Below, in pieces: positions 43,963 to 54,279 of a stretch of DNA of 64,000 bases (position 1 is the stretch's first letter; every line of letters starts with the position of its first letter). Source of the DNA: Eutreptiella sp. 'Long Island Sound 2002'. Lineage: Eukaryota > Euglenozoa > Euglenophyceae > Eutreptiales > Eutreptiaceae. The notes under the pieces are model-generated. The model ran no database searches and was not told the DNA's origin. It saw only the letters and a list, made by a program, of their open reading frames with translations. The stretch spans positions 182,111,822-182,175,821 of the forward strand of contig OZ038379.1 in NCBI GenBank assembly GCA_964036045.1, written 5' to 3'. The translations under genes were made by a program, and so were the position numbers.

Positions 43963-44088
43963 GGGTAACCGATGGCGGTTGGTGTGTAACCGATGGCGGT
44001 TGGTGGGTAACCGATGGCGGTTGGTGGGTAACCGATGGCGGCTGGTGGGTAACCGATGGCGGTTGGTGGGTAGCCACCAAACATCAGA
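43963..44088. repeat. 21-bp minisatellite (GATGGCGGTTGGTGGGTAACC), six units
   Basis: Six units with very few differences, flanked on both sides by poly-A runs (43910-43925 and 44103-44116). The left poly-A run follows GTGCCGTAATG and the right one follows ATGCCATAGT. Same unit family as 13612-13743. Confidence 0.92.
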
Positions 44089-44345
44089 GAGTGGATGCCA
44101 TAGTAAAAAAAAAAAAGGGTGAGCGTCCTTATGGCAACCCCTGGCGGAGACCACCAGAATTTGTGTGGTAAGTTTCGCAGTCAATTTGAATGACGAAATT
44201 TCCCACGCGAAATATCCCCTCGTCTGTGTGGGGCGCTTGAGACGACGGAACTTTGAGGAAGGCCTTGCACGGCGAGCTCCAGCACTGCGACAATGCCCGC
44301 GTTTCGGTGCAAGAATGAGCCGTTCAGGCGACCCCCTGTCCCGCC

Positions 44346-44684
44346 TCAGTCACACAGGCACCACTGCGAGTCCTGTCCCCAGAAGACCGGCCCGCGGAAG
44401 GACCACATGGCGTCCGCCACACTGTTCAGCACGAACTTGCCCTGCCTGTCGCTCTCGGCCACCCACGGCACCACAATGTAGTAGCCGGCCTTGAGGGTGC
44501 AGAACACGCTGACGTCGCGCGCGCGGAGGCGCCCGGTCTCGTACAGCGTCTGGGCCGGCGCCTCAATGGCCACCCCCTCCGAGGGGTACACCCCAAATCC
44601 AATGGACAGCCACGGCACGTCCTCCGGCGGTCCACCAGGGTCATCCTGCAGCAGTTGGATCTGCCCGGAGCTGTCGGCCGAGAC
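44346..44684 (-). CDS. VHL-calpain fusion, terminal exon: calpain C2-like domain III, second half
   Basis: Minus-strand acceptor GTTGTGCCTCAG, then 112 codons and a TGA stop. Residues 26-35 (WLSIGFGVYP) and 58-77 (VSVFCTLKAGYYIVVPWVAE) match the calpain domain III pattern, in which a beta strand, then a LxxGxYxVVPST-like strand, precede EGxFxLR. Here QGKFVLNSV takes that last place. The C-terminus ends WCLCD at 44349. Domain III is a C2-like beta sandwich that in classical calpains helps membrane and Ca2+ responses. No penta-EF domain follows, so the protein ends like non-classical calpains. Confidence 0.88.
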   Translation of the reverse strand, partial: VSADSSGQIQLLQDDPGGPPEDVPWLSIGFGVYPSEGVAIEAPAQTLYETGRLRARDVSVFCTLKAGYYIVVPWVAESDRQGKFVLNSVADAMWSFRGPVFWGQDSQWCLCD

Positions 44685-45684
44685 CTGAGGCACAACACAA
44701 CGTGGGGCCCAGTGACTGCCGCAACGGGCGCCGGGTCCTGCATGGGGACAACACTTTGGCGCTAATCTCCCGGAGATTCGACTCCCTCTCAGCGCCTCCT
44801 GCGCACGGACACGTTTCTGTCCTGCCTTGTTCCACTGGAATGGATGCACCATGTAAAGACACGGGCCTGGCTGATCGGACACACACACACGTGTGTGTGT
44901 GTGTGTGTGTGTGGGTGTGTGTGTGTGTGTGCGCGCGCGCGCGTGCGCCAAGGTATCAATTCCATTCATGCTCAAACTACGAGGTTCAACAATCTTAAAT
45001 TCCTCCCACTGCTGCCAACCATGAGTTCGGTGTTCGGCCCTGCAGGGCGGCAGCCCTAACAGGTAGAGCGCTCCATATGTACAAATGCTGCTAACACACC
45101 ACGGCTCCTGAACCTGTAACCCAACCACGGAGCAACAAGACAGACAATGAACATTGAATGCTTTTGTGCCCTACCGCTCCCCACAGCCCATCCCCATGCA
45201 TCCCTAGGAAGACTGGGGGGGGGGTTCGAACTTGAGCTCAGAAGTTGCAATCAAGAGGAACAACATGAGCAGGCTGTCATATCGCCCCTGCTGGCCTCAT
45301 GGCCTGCCCACCATCCAACCAAAGATTGGGCAAAGAGGACGGGAAGGAACGAATATCCCGTGTGTGTGTGGGTGTGGGTGCGGGGGAATGCCATATTATA
45401 GAGGAAGGCCTGCATGGGTCCAGGGGTGGGCGCTCAGCGGAGGGGGGCCTGTGCCAGAAGGATGTCTGATGGATGTCATCATGACTGCACTGGCCCCCCT
45501 TGAGAGTGTGGGTGTGGGTGTGCATGTGCGAGTGTCTGTGTGTGTGTCTGTGTGCGTGCGTGTGCGTGTGTGTGTATTTGTGACACGCAATTCAGAAGTA
45601 TACCACCATCAGGTATTCCAGCACATGACACGTCGCACAGCCCGCACAGCCCCCGTGCCCCACTCGGCCCAGACCCCTTCACAC
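44685..45684. other. intron of the VHL-calpain gene
   Basis: Donor GTGTGA at 45684, acceptor CTCAG ending 44685. Contains a (GT)n/(GC)n tract at 44881-44946, a poly-G run near 45210 and a GT-rich stretch at 45500-45580. Confidence 0.8.
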
Positions 45685-45948
45685 CTGCAACACGAACTGG
45701 GGCTGCTGCTGCCATGCAGTCAGCCCCGGCGCAACACGTGGGCGTGGGTCCAGGGCGCTCCACTGCGAGATCAGACGGAACCTGACGGCATCGGCGCCCA
45801 TGGACGGTTGGAGGTACCAGTGCGGCATGTGCCGTCTGCAGAAGTCAAAGGACATCCAGAAATCGTCCTCTGGATCCCCCGCGTTGCCGCTGAGGATGTG
45901 CCCCGACAGACTCTTGATCAGGCTCTGGCACTTGCGACGCTCCTTCAC
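45685..45948 (-). CDS. VHL-calpain fusion exon: end of CysPc domain, start of domain III
   Basis: Minus-strand acceptor CACTCATTCACTGCAG, 88 codons in phase 0, donor GTGTGA. Residues 26-40 (PEDDFWMSFDFCRRH) correspond to the DGEFWMSxxDFxxxF motif that closes the calpain protease core. Residues 63-88 (W, then TAWQQQPQFVLQ) correspond to the domain III opening, where calpains read TxxxNPQFxLxL. The preceding stretch VKERRKCQSLIKSL replaces the loop that in active calpains follows the catalytic Asn. Confidence 0.9.
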
Positions 45949-46579
45949 CTGCAGTGAATGAGTGACTGTCACCGAAACAGATCAACCGAACCGCAAGAGA
46001 AACATGATTCAACCAGTGGCCGGCCCAAACCCTCCTGTGTGACATTCCGTTGGGATGCAGTTTCTTTACAGGCCCTGGACGGTCACCCGTTCTTCCCTTC
46101 GCGTGCTGCGTTGGGTATTGCGTTCTGACGGCCGCCCAGGTCTGTGTTCCTTGTGGTGTTGTTCCCGGAGCCCGGTGGTTGGCGTATGGGGGTTGTGCTG
46201 GTTGTTACGGGGTCGTTTTACGGTTTTTGCTGCCCACTCCCCTGCGCATCCCCACCCGACACCCCCCTCACCCCCTGCCCCCCAACCCTTGCTCCACCAC
46301 TTTCACCGAACTTCTGTGAACTTCTGCGACGGCTGCCCCAGCTCCCATGGCCAGGCGTGGCCAATCACAAGTCCCCTATCCTGGGACCGACTCACGGAGC
46401 GCCAGGTTCCCGACCCCCCTGCCCCCTGCCCATCACCCTGCCCTGGCGGGTAGAACACCATAGGGCCGCCGCTGACTGCTGTGGGGGGCCAGGGCTGTCC
46501 TTAACGCAAAAAAAAAAAAAAATCCCGTCCAGAACCAGGTAATTTCAAAAGAGCCCGCGGGCTCCATGTGCTCAACCAT

Positions 46580-46763
46580 GGTTGTGGCAGTTGGCGGTTG
46601 GCGGTTGGCGGCAGTTGGCGGTTGGCAGTTAGCAACTGGCGGTTGGTGGCGGTTGGCAGTTGATGGGAGTTGGCGGTTGGCGGTTGGTGGTCCCTTGGGG
46701 CTGTCCTTAAGGGCTGTCCTTAGCAAAAAAAAAAAAAAAATCTCGTTCCTTAAGGACGCCCCT
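46580..46763. repeat. minisatellite plus poly-A hairpin unit
   Basis: GGTTGGCGGTTGGCGGCAGT-type units are followed by two GGGCTGTCCTTA copies, a run of 16 A, and CCTTAAGGACGCCCC. Same order as 38900-39114. Confidence 0.85.
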
Positions 46764-47159
46764 GTGTGGGGCCTGCCAATGGGATACAACTTCAGGTAAA
46801 CCCCAAGCCTCCTGCGCCCAATGTGGACAACTCTGCCGACGGGGGCCACAGGCACAACCCTTAGTGACCCTCAGAGGCGCTTCCGAACAAGGTGCTGTGA
46901 TGACCCGGTCACGTTGGGCTGGGCACGCGAGGGACATGACACCGAAGACGGGCAGAACACCGGGTGGCGGTGCGTTGCAACAGGGGACCGGAAGCCACAG
47001 TCTGCAGCTGCTCATTGGCGCATGGCCATTGGCGGTTGGCAAGCAACAACGAGCAACACAGAACCGACGGCCCAGGGCGTCCTGATCGCCACAAAATGCC
47101 GGTGTCTGGTACGCTCGCACCGCCGCAGAGCGGCAGCCGGAGACTTCCTGCAGTAGGGC

Positions 47160-47305
47160 ACCGCCGTCGGGTGGCCATCGGCCGCATCGGTTGCGTGTCC
47201 ACCGCCGTCGGCTCACCGAATCCTGCCACCGATAAACTGAGGCCGTCCTCAGTGAAAAAAAAAAACAAAGGAAGCGAAATATCTAGTTTCCAAAGGACAG
47301 CCCTG
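47160..47305. repeat. minisatellite plus hairpin unit, copy B
   Basis: Shares GGTTGCGTGTC-ACCGCCGTCGG, CCGAATCCTGCCACCGATAA and the CCGTCCTCAGTG/poly-A/AAAGGACAGCCCTG hairpin with 40881-41052. Confidence 0.8.
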
Positions 47306-47959
47306 CCGACGGCTGTTCGCCCCTCATTCAACAGAACTGCACCAAATGTGCCACGGAGCGGAATACGCAGAAGGGCAGAAGAAAATTTCAATGTCGGGGT
47401 GGGCCCATTGCCCACCTTCCTCCCCCCACTTGGGGTGGGGCTCTTTGGGCCGGCTGCTGAAAGAGCCTCTGTGCCAGGCCCCCCACTGAAGGGGGCTCTT
47501 TGGGCCCAAGAGGTAAGGCCCGCTTTTCGTCGGTTTCGGACCAAATTCAAAGTTTGGCAGACAACTACTTTTGTCACTGTTCAAGCAAAACCAAAATTGG
47601 GGGGTATCGCTGCAGACAAGAAAGGACGTTTCTCGAAGAGGGTTGTGCCACTACACAGTCACTTTAGGAGCCTCGACGTGCCACCATTCCGTCACTTTGG
47701 CGCCTGCCACTACAAACGCGTTTGGGACCTAGTTTTTGTCCCCACCCAAGCACTTTTGGAGCCTGGTTGTGCCGCCAACCAGTACCTTGCGCAGCCGGAC
47801 CCTTTGGGAGACTCCGACCCTCCGAGATTTTTTTTGCGTGGAGCTCTTTGACCCCCCCCCCCCCCAACTCTCCCCCGAAAAGAAGTTTTTTCGCCGTCCT
47901 GAGGGCGCTCCAAGTGCGGCAACAGATCGATCCCCGCGTCCGGTCCCGTCTGGCCACAC

Positions 47960-48409
47960 CTGCTCCGCCGTCGGCCGGTCCGCCTCACTGCCACAGCAGC
48001 TCCGCAGCTTCGCCAGCAGCCGGCGCCGGCCCCCGTCCTCGACCCACGCGCAGTCCACGACCTCGCACGCCCCCGACCCATCGTCGCGGCAGGCGGTCCA
48101 GCGGTGGCCGCGGCAGAGGCTGGCCATGAACCCGTCCTCCGTGCCCAGGTCCACCTCCAGCCCGAAGCCCCCGAACGGCTCCGCGGTGACCGCGTCACGG
48201 CCGCGGCCCTTGAAGTGCACCTCGAAGGGCCGCACGCCCGTGAGGTCCATGAGGGCACTGGGCGCCGCAATGCTGTCCAGGGCCGGGTAGCCCCCGTGGA
48301 GCTTGGCGTACGCCTTCTCCCAGAGCAGGGCCCAGAGCTCGCCGGCGGCGGCGCAGGCGGAGTACGGGGCGTTGCCCTCAGTGACAGGCAGCAGGTCGTC
48401 CACCATCAC
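47960..48409 (-). CDS. VHL-calpain fusion exon: calpain CysPc subdomain IIb (degenerate)
   Basis: Minus-strand acceptor GGCTGTCCCAAAG, 150 codons in phase 0, donor GTGTGG. It begins VMVDDLLPVTEG and continues ELWALLWEKAYAKLHGGYPA and LMDLTGV, unmistakable calpain core (VVVDDRLP, FWSALLEKAYAKLxGxYxAL, xxDLTGG). The catalytic His position is kept in CRGHRW (GHAYSV in active calpains, His at exon residue 102). The Asn motif RNPWG is replaced by RSCCG, with Ser at residue 137. With the Cys lost in the previous exon, two of the three triad residues are missing, so proteolysis is unlikely. Confidence 0.92.
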
Positions 48410-51400
48410 CTTTGGGACAGCCACGGGAGGCGGCGAGGCGGAGCCTGCGCCCGGGGCCGGGGGGGGGGGGGGGGGCTACAAGCAGCGCTGCACTTGAAAG
48501 CGGGGGGGGAGCAGATTTAGACAGCAATCTGGCATTGTTAGTGAACAGAGTTTGTTTTAACTCATTATTTCAGTTTTTGGACTGGGTGGAATGGGTGGAC
48601 TGGGTGAGCAGTCCTGTGTATGGGAACACAGTAGTTACCACGGTCACCTTGGCCATTGTGGAAAACAGGTCCAAAATAGCCTGCTTTTCACACAGAGCGT
48701 GCACAGCGGACGCAGAGCGCCCCCCAACAGCGGCTGCAACAGCGGTTACCAGCGGTTGGAGAGCGGGTTCGGTGGCCGTGCTGGCGGCTGCAAAGCGGTT
48801 GAAGGGCAATCGGGGGGCGGACCGAAGCGGTTGGGGCAGAATGACAATCATCGCGGAACCGGGGGGGGGGAGGGGGGCACAACACCCCCTTCAAGCACTG
48901 GCCCGGCCCCGAGGCCGGTGCAACCGCGTCCAGCCCTCAACGACGTTCATGGACCGTCCGCACCCTCTGCACCCCCGGGGCGTGGCCGGCCGGGGCCCCC
49001 GGACCGGGGCCAGGACTGGCTGGACTGCCTCAGCGTCTGGCCCCCCGCACTCGCTACCCCCAAACCGACCTTGCCCAAGCGACCCACGTGCTCGTCCTTT
49101 GCAGGGGCTCTCCGTCGACGGTGGCCCCTGGTGGCTGGCCATGCCTCACCGACACCCTGCCGCCAGGCAATATCGTCCACGGATTCGCTTCAGAGCGGTC
49201 TGTAGATTCCCGGATTTCTTTCCATTTCTTCTCCAGCGTGGTCGTTACGGGCAGACCTTGGGGCTGGTGGTTAACCGGTCAACAGCCGGCGGTGAACCGC
49301 CAACCGCCAGCAGTACTGCCGACTGCTGTCGGGGCAGAGAGGCTACTGTGTGTGGGACATGTGGGTGTCTCCCACGGGCCGCCGGTGGCGTTCTCCGAGG
49401 ACCTCACTGCAACCCGCTCCTTCCCTATACCCCCCTCCCCCATGACCGGCGTCTCCGCTATGCCAGGACTTCTGGGGCCTCGCCCCCCCCACTGTAGCGT
49501 GTTGCCTCGGGCCGGTCATGCCGCTCGGACCGTCGCCTTGGCTGACAGCGTCACGTGCAAGCGGTTCGGCTGCGGGGCTGTCTGGTACCATGGACTTGAT
49601 GCTGCCGTTGTGCTGCTCGGGGATGCAGCCTTTCCTCTGTCGGTGGCCTGAACATCTGAATCCCGCCGGCCAGACACTCAGCTACTCGGCCAAGGCCCTC
49701 TGCTATAACTAACTCTAACTCCTATTCTAATCCTGACTCTACCGCACTATCTGGGGGCCCAGAGGGGTGGCAGCTGGTGCTGGAGCAGAAGCTAAAAAAA
49801 AAAAGGAAAACACAGTTACAGTACGTCATTAAAGTAAGAGAAATGGTAGCTTAGGATTTAAAGAATCTAAAGCTTTAGTAGAAGGTGGTTTCGGGGGGTG
49901 GTGGGCAACTCCGGGCAGGGGTGGGTTTTGGGGGGGGAAGGGGTACAAACCTAATTCAGGTGAGCTAAGCGAAAATGTGGGTGGAACTTTTGGTAGAGTT
50001 ACCCCGTTCAACAGCCACCTCCCAAGAGCTACTATCACTGGGTCGCAACCACTCTAAAGCACATAGCTTCAGATGAGCGGGAAGGAGGGACGGTGCAACT
50101 TGGTGTGGGAACTATGCACTGGCAGTCGGGAGGGGGGGGGGGGGGCTCCAACTTGTGGCCGCAGGGGTGGATGCTCCACCAACAAGGAAATGACCGGCAG
50201 CAGCTGCACCCTTTGGTGGACGTATCCTGTCGAATGCAGCCACCCCCCAAGAGCCACTGGATTGCACCCACTCAAAGGCACGGGCCTTCAAAGAGGAGCG
50301 GGAAGGAGGGATGTTGCGCATTGGCGTGTGGAATACGCACTGCAACAACACACCGTCCGAGCAAGGGGGGGAGCGGGGCGTGGGGTGTCACTCTGCAGAT
50401 CATCCACCAGACAGTCACCATAACGGAAGTAACGACAGCAATCGAAGTGGCTACATAACCCCTGCCGTCTCGGAGTCCCCAGAGTGCGGAGGCACAGGGG
50501 GGACTGCAGTTCAGTTCTAACACCAACCCCTGTGGCGTGGGCAGGGGGGTCCGGGAGGGGGGGGGGGGGTTGAAATTTTTCTCCATTTTGGGGGCATTTT
50601 TGAATTCCCCATTTCATTCTGAGCATTTTGAATATACACAAGTGGGGTGAAATTTGGTTTTACCACTCACATCACAACAAATGAAAAACAATACCGTATT
50701 CGAATCTGAATCAGCAAAGGCTTCCCGGCCAGCAGAAGAAGACACGTGGCATGACTTTCCCTAACTCATTGTGAGCATTTTGAATGTAAACAAGTGGGGG
50801 GAAATCAAGTGTGTTGCAAATTTTCCATGCTGAATTCCGGGCGCTGTTGGCGCCTCATTTGCCAGTTCTAACCAGGTGCTAACTAGTATGGGCCGGGGGG
50901 TCCACAGGGGGAGGGGGGGGGGGGGGGTTGGTGTCAGGCCTCACAGGTAAGCGCCCCCCGTGTGCGGAGGAGCAAAAATGGCTCAAAAAAAAACTCAGTT
51001 CCGGCGCCGGCCCTTAATGCAAGCCCAAGGCCTTCACCTACCCGCACTGTCCAGGGGGCTGCAACTGGTCAGGTGTGGACCGCCACAAAGCTCCAGCTGC
51101 GCCTGCCTTCCCATGGCCTTCATTGCCAGGGCCCAGAGGGGGGCGGGGGGGCGGGGGGTAATGGGCCTGGCTGGAACCAGATGCCCGTGTACTTGGCGGT
51201 GCCCTCGCACGAGGGTCCCTGTCAGATTTGCGACTAGTCCCCGGCAGCGGCAGGTGTGTTTGGTTCAGAAACTGCCCTGCACCATCTGCCACTCATTATA
51301 CCTTCTCCTGTCTGCCCCCCGCGCCCGGTGGGGACGCGCCGCATCCACCAAGAACGAGCCCCATCCGGAGCAGGATCCGGTTCTTTGTGATCTTGTCTGA

Positions 51401-51502
51401 GCTGGCGGACGCTGGTGCCAAGTGCGGTCCGTGTGCCCCCCCCCAACACGGCCCCCTTCTGCATGCCCACAACAGCTCACCGCAGTGGCACCCGGGCCAT
51501 AC
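48410..51502. other. 3.1-kb intron of the VHL-calpain gene
   Basis: Donor GTATGG at 51502. Contains poly-G runs near 48460, 48860, 50137, 50560 and 50890-50930, a copy of the dispersed GGCTACAT-CCCCTGCC repeat near 50445, and paired TTTTGGGGGCATTTTTGAAT / GAGCATTTTGAATATACAC blocks near 50590 and 50770. No exon seen. Confidence 0.7.
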
Positions 51503-52081
51503 CTTGACCGGGGCGCCCTCCTTATAGAACCGGAACACGTAAATGCCCAGCGAGGGGTACTTGCAGACCACCCCCGCCTCCAGCGCCCCGGGGGCCTGCG
51601 CGTCGACCACCCGCAGCGCCGTCAGGAAGCCGCGGGGGCCGCGGCGCCGGGCCCGGAGGCCCGCGCCGCCCCCCCGGCGCCACACCGGCTCCCGGAACAC
51701 CTCCGCGGGCCGCCTCCACCGCACGCCCGGGTCGGGCAGCGCCACGGGGTCGTCCAGGAAGAGGGCCCCGCACTGGCCGCACCCCCGCACCGTCTCGGTG
51801 ATCTCGGGGTCGGAGATGATGGCGTCGTACTTCAGCCGGGGGGCCCACGGCAGCTTCAGGCTTTGGTCGAGCTCGTCCGCGTCGCCCGCGGGGGGCTCCG
51901 CTTCCCCGACCCACAAGTGCTGCTTTGGGGCGGTGCCCAGGGACGTGCGGTAGAGGACGGCGTGGGTCTGCAGGTCCTCGAACACCCAGGCGTGCGTGGC
52001 GTAGGACTGCTGGAGGTAGCGCCGGCCGGGGTCCAGGCGGCAGAACTTGTGCGGCCGCCCGTCGAAGTCCATCCAGTAGAC
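51503..52081 (-). CDS. VHL-calpain fusion exon: second VHL-beta domain and calpain CysPc subdomain IIa
   Basis: Minus-strand acceptor CCACACCGCAG, 193 codons in phase 0, donor GTATGG. Residues 1-37 (VYWMDFDGRPHKFCRL, then SYATHAWVFED) match the core of VHL-beta (VWLNFDGEP, SYRGHLWLF). Trp3, Ser26, His30 and Trp32 sit where human pVHL has W88, S111, H115 and W117 of the hydroxyproline pocket, while Tyr98 is Phe13. From residue 95 the calpain start is clear: CGALFLDDP, VRWRRPAEVF. The catalytic motif GDCWFLAAL reads GPRGFLTAL, so Cys becomes Arg (residue 150). It then continues GIYVFRFYKEGAPVK, matching GxFxFxFxxxGxWV. Confidence 0.92.
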
Positions 52082-52186
52082 CTGCGGTGTGGTCGGGGGC
52101 CGGCATCCACTCAACGGACTCCAGGTAATGGCACCCCGTCTCATGTGATGCCACGGAAACTGTGGACTTGCGATACTCCCCACCCA

Positions 52187-52367
52187 GGGATCTATTAGAG
52201 GGGGTCTGGAGCCCAAAAGTTTGTACACCAAAAATAGCCCAAATCAATATTTCCCTTTGTAAATCTCATTTTCCCCCACTATGAAATCTGGGTCCAGGGG
52301 GGGGGGGGTCCAGGGAGGGGGTTACCCCCCCGCCCTCCTATAATCGTCGGCGGTTCTAATACATCCC
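52187..52367 (+). mobile_element. miniature inverted-repeat element, family 1 (plus copy)
   Basis: Left end GGGATCTATTAGAGGGGG, right end (reverse complement) GGGATGTATTAGAACCGCC. The core reads TTGTACACCAAAAATAGCCC and TTTCCCTTTGTAAATCTCAT, then a G run. It lies in the 540-bp intron between the two VHL exons and accounts for a third of it. Confidence 0.8.
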
Positions 52368-52620
52368 TGCCCCCAACCACCCCTTCCCATGCATCAGCAC
52401 AGCAGAGGGAGCACGGCGAGATACAGTGCCCGATTCAGACGCGTCTGACCTGTTTTACAAAACATCGTCACTGGGAAACCTCCTTAAAACCTTTTGGTTC
52501 CGATGGGCACCGAGCCGGGGACCACGCAGAGTCTGAACACAGGCACCCACGGCAGATCTAAGCTGGTCCACTGCCTCTCTTACAGGAACCACAAAAGCAC
52601 TGCACGGCATGGCATCAGAC

Positions 52621-52899
52621 CTGAAGCGGGCCCAGGTGGCGGCTCTCGAACAGCACGCAGACGGGGGTCTCGGAGCGCAAGGAGCACACGCCGCCGACAT
52701 GAACGACCTGCGGTATGCACGTGGCAAAGCGGCACTCGAAGACGTGCTGGTCAGAGTAGATCTGCGTGGAGTCATAGCATCGCCACACATGGCCCACAAA
52801 CGTGTCGAGCTCAAGGGCCTCGTCGGGCTTGATCGTGCCCCACGTCATCTCGTTCCCTTCAAAGTCCACCCACACGACTGTCACCGGCGAGTCCAAGAT
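52621..52899 (-). CDS. VHL-calpain fusion exon: first VHL-beta domain and N-edge of the second
   Basis: Minus-strand acceptor TTCTTGTCTTCTGTTTGCAG is excellent. 93 codons in phase 0, donor GTCTGA. Residues 1-45 (SPVTVVWVDFEGNEM, then DTFVGHVWRCYD) form the VHL-beta core: Trp10, Thr33, His37 and Trp39 align with W88, S111, H115 and W117 of human pVHL, so Ser is Thr here. Residues 72-93 (CSLRSETPVCVLFESR and on) match the opening strand of a VHL domain (LRSxxSxxPxxVxFxNRS). That strand is completed by VYWMDFDG of the next exon, so the intron splits the second VHL domain between its first and second strands. Confidence 0.92.
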
Positions 52900-53774
52900 C
52901 TGCAAACAGAAGACAAGAAAGTGCACGCCCTCATGTACAAGGCCACGTGCACAGCCCATTAAAAATTACACCCACCCACACTGACACCTATCCCCACTCT
53001 CCCCTGAGCCCCTCTCCCATATGCCTATATCGCACCAACACCCACACCCACACCACCACCCCTGGACCCCTCTGTACACCCCGACCCACACCCAAACTGC
53101 ACCTGCACCCTGACCCTCTCCCACACTGGCACCACCCAAATACAAACAAAAATAAATCATGTGCAAATGCAATGTTATCGTGGTCTTGTGTGCATAATGA
53201 GCACAATGCAATGATGCAACGGTGGCAAAGCCCATGGCTGTTTAAAGGCATGGGCAGCTCCTCTAGCAGGTTTATAGTGCTTAGCAAAAATTGGAACCTC
53301 TTACCTTTTTCCGAAGGACGTAAGAGGTTTTAAACAGGTTTCCTTTAGCGGTTTGTAAAAGTGAGCGCCTGAAAACGAAAAAAGTTTCCTCTTTTCAAAG
53401 GTGGATGCCTCTTAAAACCTCTTACCTTCAAAGCCTGTACCATGCCCACGTCCAGGTTGAAAAAGAGAAGATTGCATGATGAGCTCGTGCAAGAAAGGGG
53501 GATATGGCGCAGAAATATCCCCAAAATCAGAGCTATGTGGGTTCAAGTGTCAGGGATTTGCTTAACAAGATGGACGGGGGGTCTTAAAGACCCACCCACC
53601 CGAAACCAAAAAAAAAATTCCTCTGTGGAAAAAAGAAATTTTGAATAGAGAGCCCAAAAAAATTAGAGGACCAATTTGGACACACAAACTTTTTATTGGC
53701 CCCGGACGCGGCCACCCAGCAACACCCAACGAGCCCCCAGGGGTGGATATACTGCACTAAGCAAAGGCCTGCAC
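52900..53774. other. intron of the VHL-calpain gene; CA-rich stretch and poly-G-element fragment
   Basis: Donor GTGCAG at 53774. 52970-53110 is CACCCA-rich. 53270-53430 has several CTCTTACCTTT-like phrases. 53436-53552 is a truncated copy of the 31.8/37.4-kb element (minus-strand SSLFQPG and upstream). Confidence 0.7.
53436..53552. mobile_element. truncated copy of the poly-C/poly-G element
   Basis: CCAGGTTGAAAAAGAGAAGA through AGCTATGTGGGTTCAAGTG matches 37681-37780 and 31905-32002 at about nine bases in ten. Both inverted termini are absent. Confidence 0.8.
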
Positions 53775-54153
53775 CTGGTTCAGGAACTCCACATGCACCC
53801 GTGTGCTGCTGCGCTGCGACACCACCCGGGCGCCAGCCTCTGATACTGCCACACTGCCCTCCGCGGTGCGTGCCGCCGACACGCTGTAGTGCGGAGTCAC
53901 AGTGCCCATACAGTGCGACCCAGCCACGCTGCGCACACTTGGGGACCCTGACGGAGCCATGCCGCGGGGGCTGTGGGGCGGCGAAAAGCCACCGGCCGCA
54001 GGGGGCTGCGGAGGGCTGAACGGCGAGCGGGCGCGCCGACGCGATGCGGCCAGGGCCTCCGTGTGATCAGCCACAGAGTCCAGTATGCCCTTCACGTCCC
54101 CATCGGTGATGCTCTTATCCAGGTCCACCAGCAGATCCTTTAGCTCACGGTAC
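53775..54153 (-). CDS. VHL-calpain fusion exon: EF-like helix end, Ser/Pro/Arg linker, N-edge of first VHL domain
   Basis: The minus strand after TTTTTCGGTGTCCCAAG has one base plus 126 codons, donor GTGCAG, ending phase 0. It starts YRELKDLLVDLDKSITDGDV, then GILDSVADH. A disordered RRRARSPFSPPQPPAAGG, SPPHSPRG linker follows, then VVSQRSSTRVHVEFLNQ, which matches the first strand of VHL-beta and is completed by SPVTVVWVDFEG of the next exon. The Ser/Pro and RS-type motifs look like phosphorylation-rich linker. The split of this VHL domain by an intron is at the same place as in the second domain. Confidence 0.8.
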
Positions 54154-54177
54154 CTTGGGACACCGAAAAACCGGGTG

Positions 54178-54275
54178 TCCACCACACCCATACACCCACA
54201 CCCAACCCCCCACACCACACCCACCCCCACACCCCCACCCCCACCCCCACACCCACACCCACACCCACACATATC
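54178..54275. repeat. (CCCACA)n-type tract next to the acceptor
   Basis: CACCCACACC units. On the gene's strand they are GT-rich and lie just upstream of the acceptor at 54154. Confidence 0.85.
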
Positions 54276-54279
54276 CAAG

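Larger units (their letters stand above)
45949..47959. other. intron of the VHL-calpain gene with minisatellite/hairpin repeats
   Basis: Donor GTGTGG at 47960/47959. Contains a GGCGGTTG minisatellite (46580-46690), poly-A hairpins at 46489-46525, 46698-46763 and 47240-47303, and the 47160-47305 unit related to 40881-41052. No exon seen inside. Confidence 0.7.

Noticed and set aside
45040-45240. tRNA-like phrases GGTAGAGCGCTCC and GGTTCGAACTTGAG
   Set aside because: About 150 bp apart, so they cannot be the A and B boxes of one tRNA-like unit. The second also follows a poly-G run.
54178-54275. CCCACA/CCCCCA repeats as a telomere-like array
   Set aside because: Irregular units that differ from known telomere repeats and lie inside an intron.
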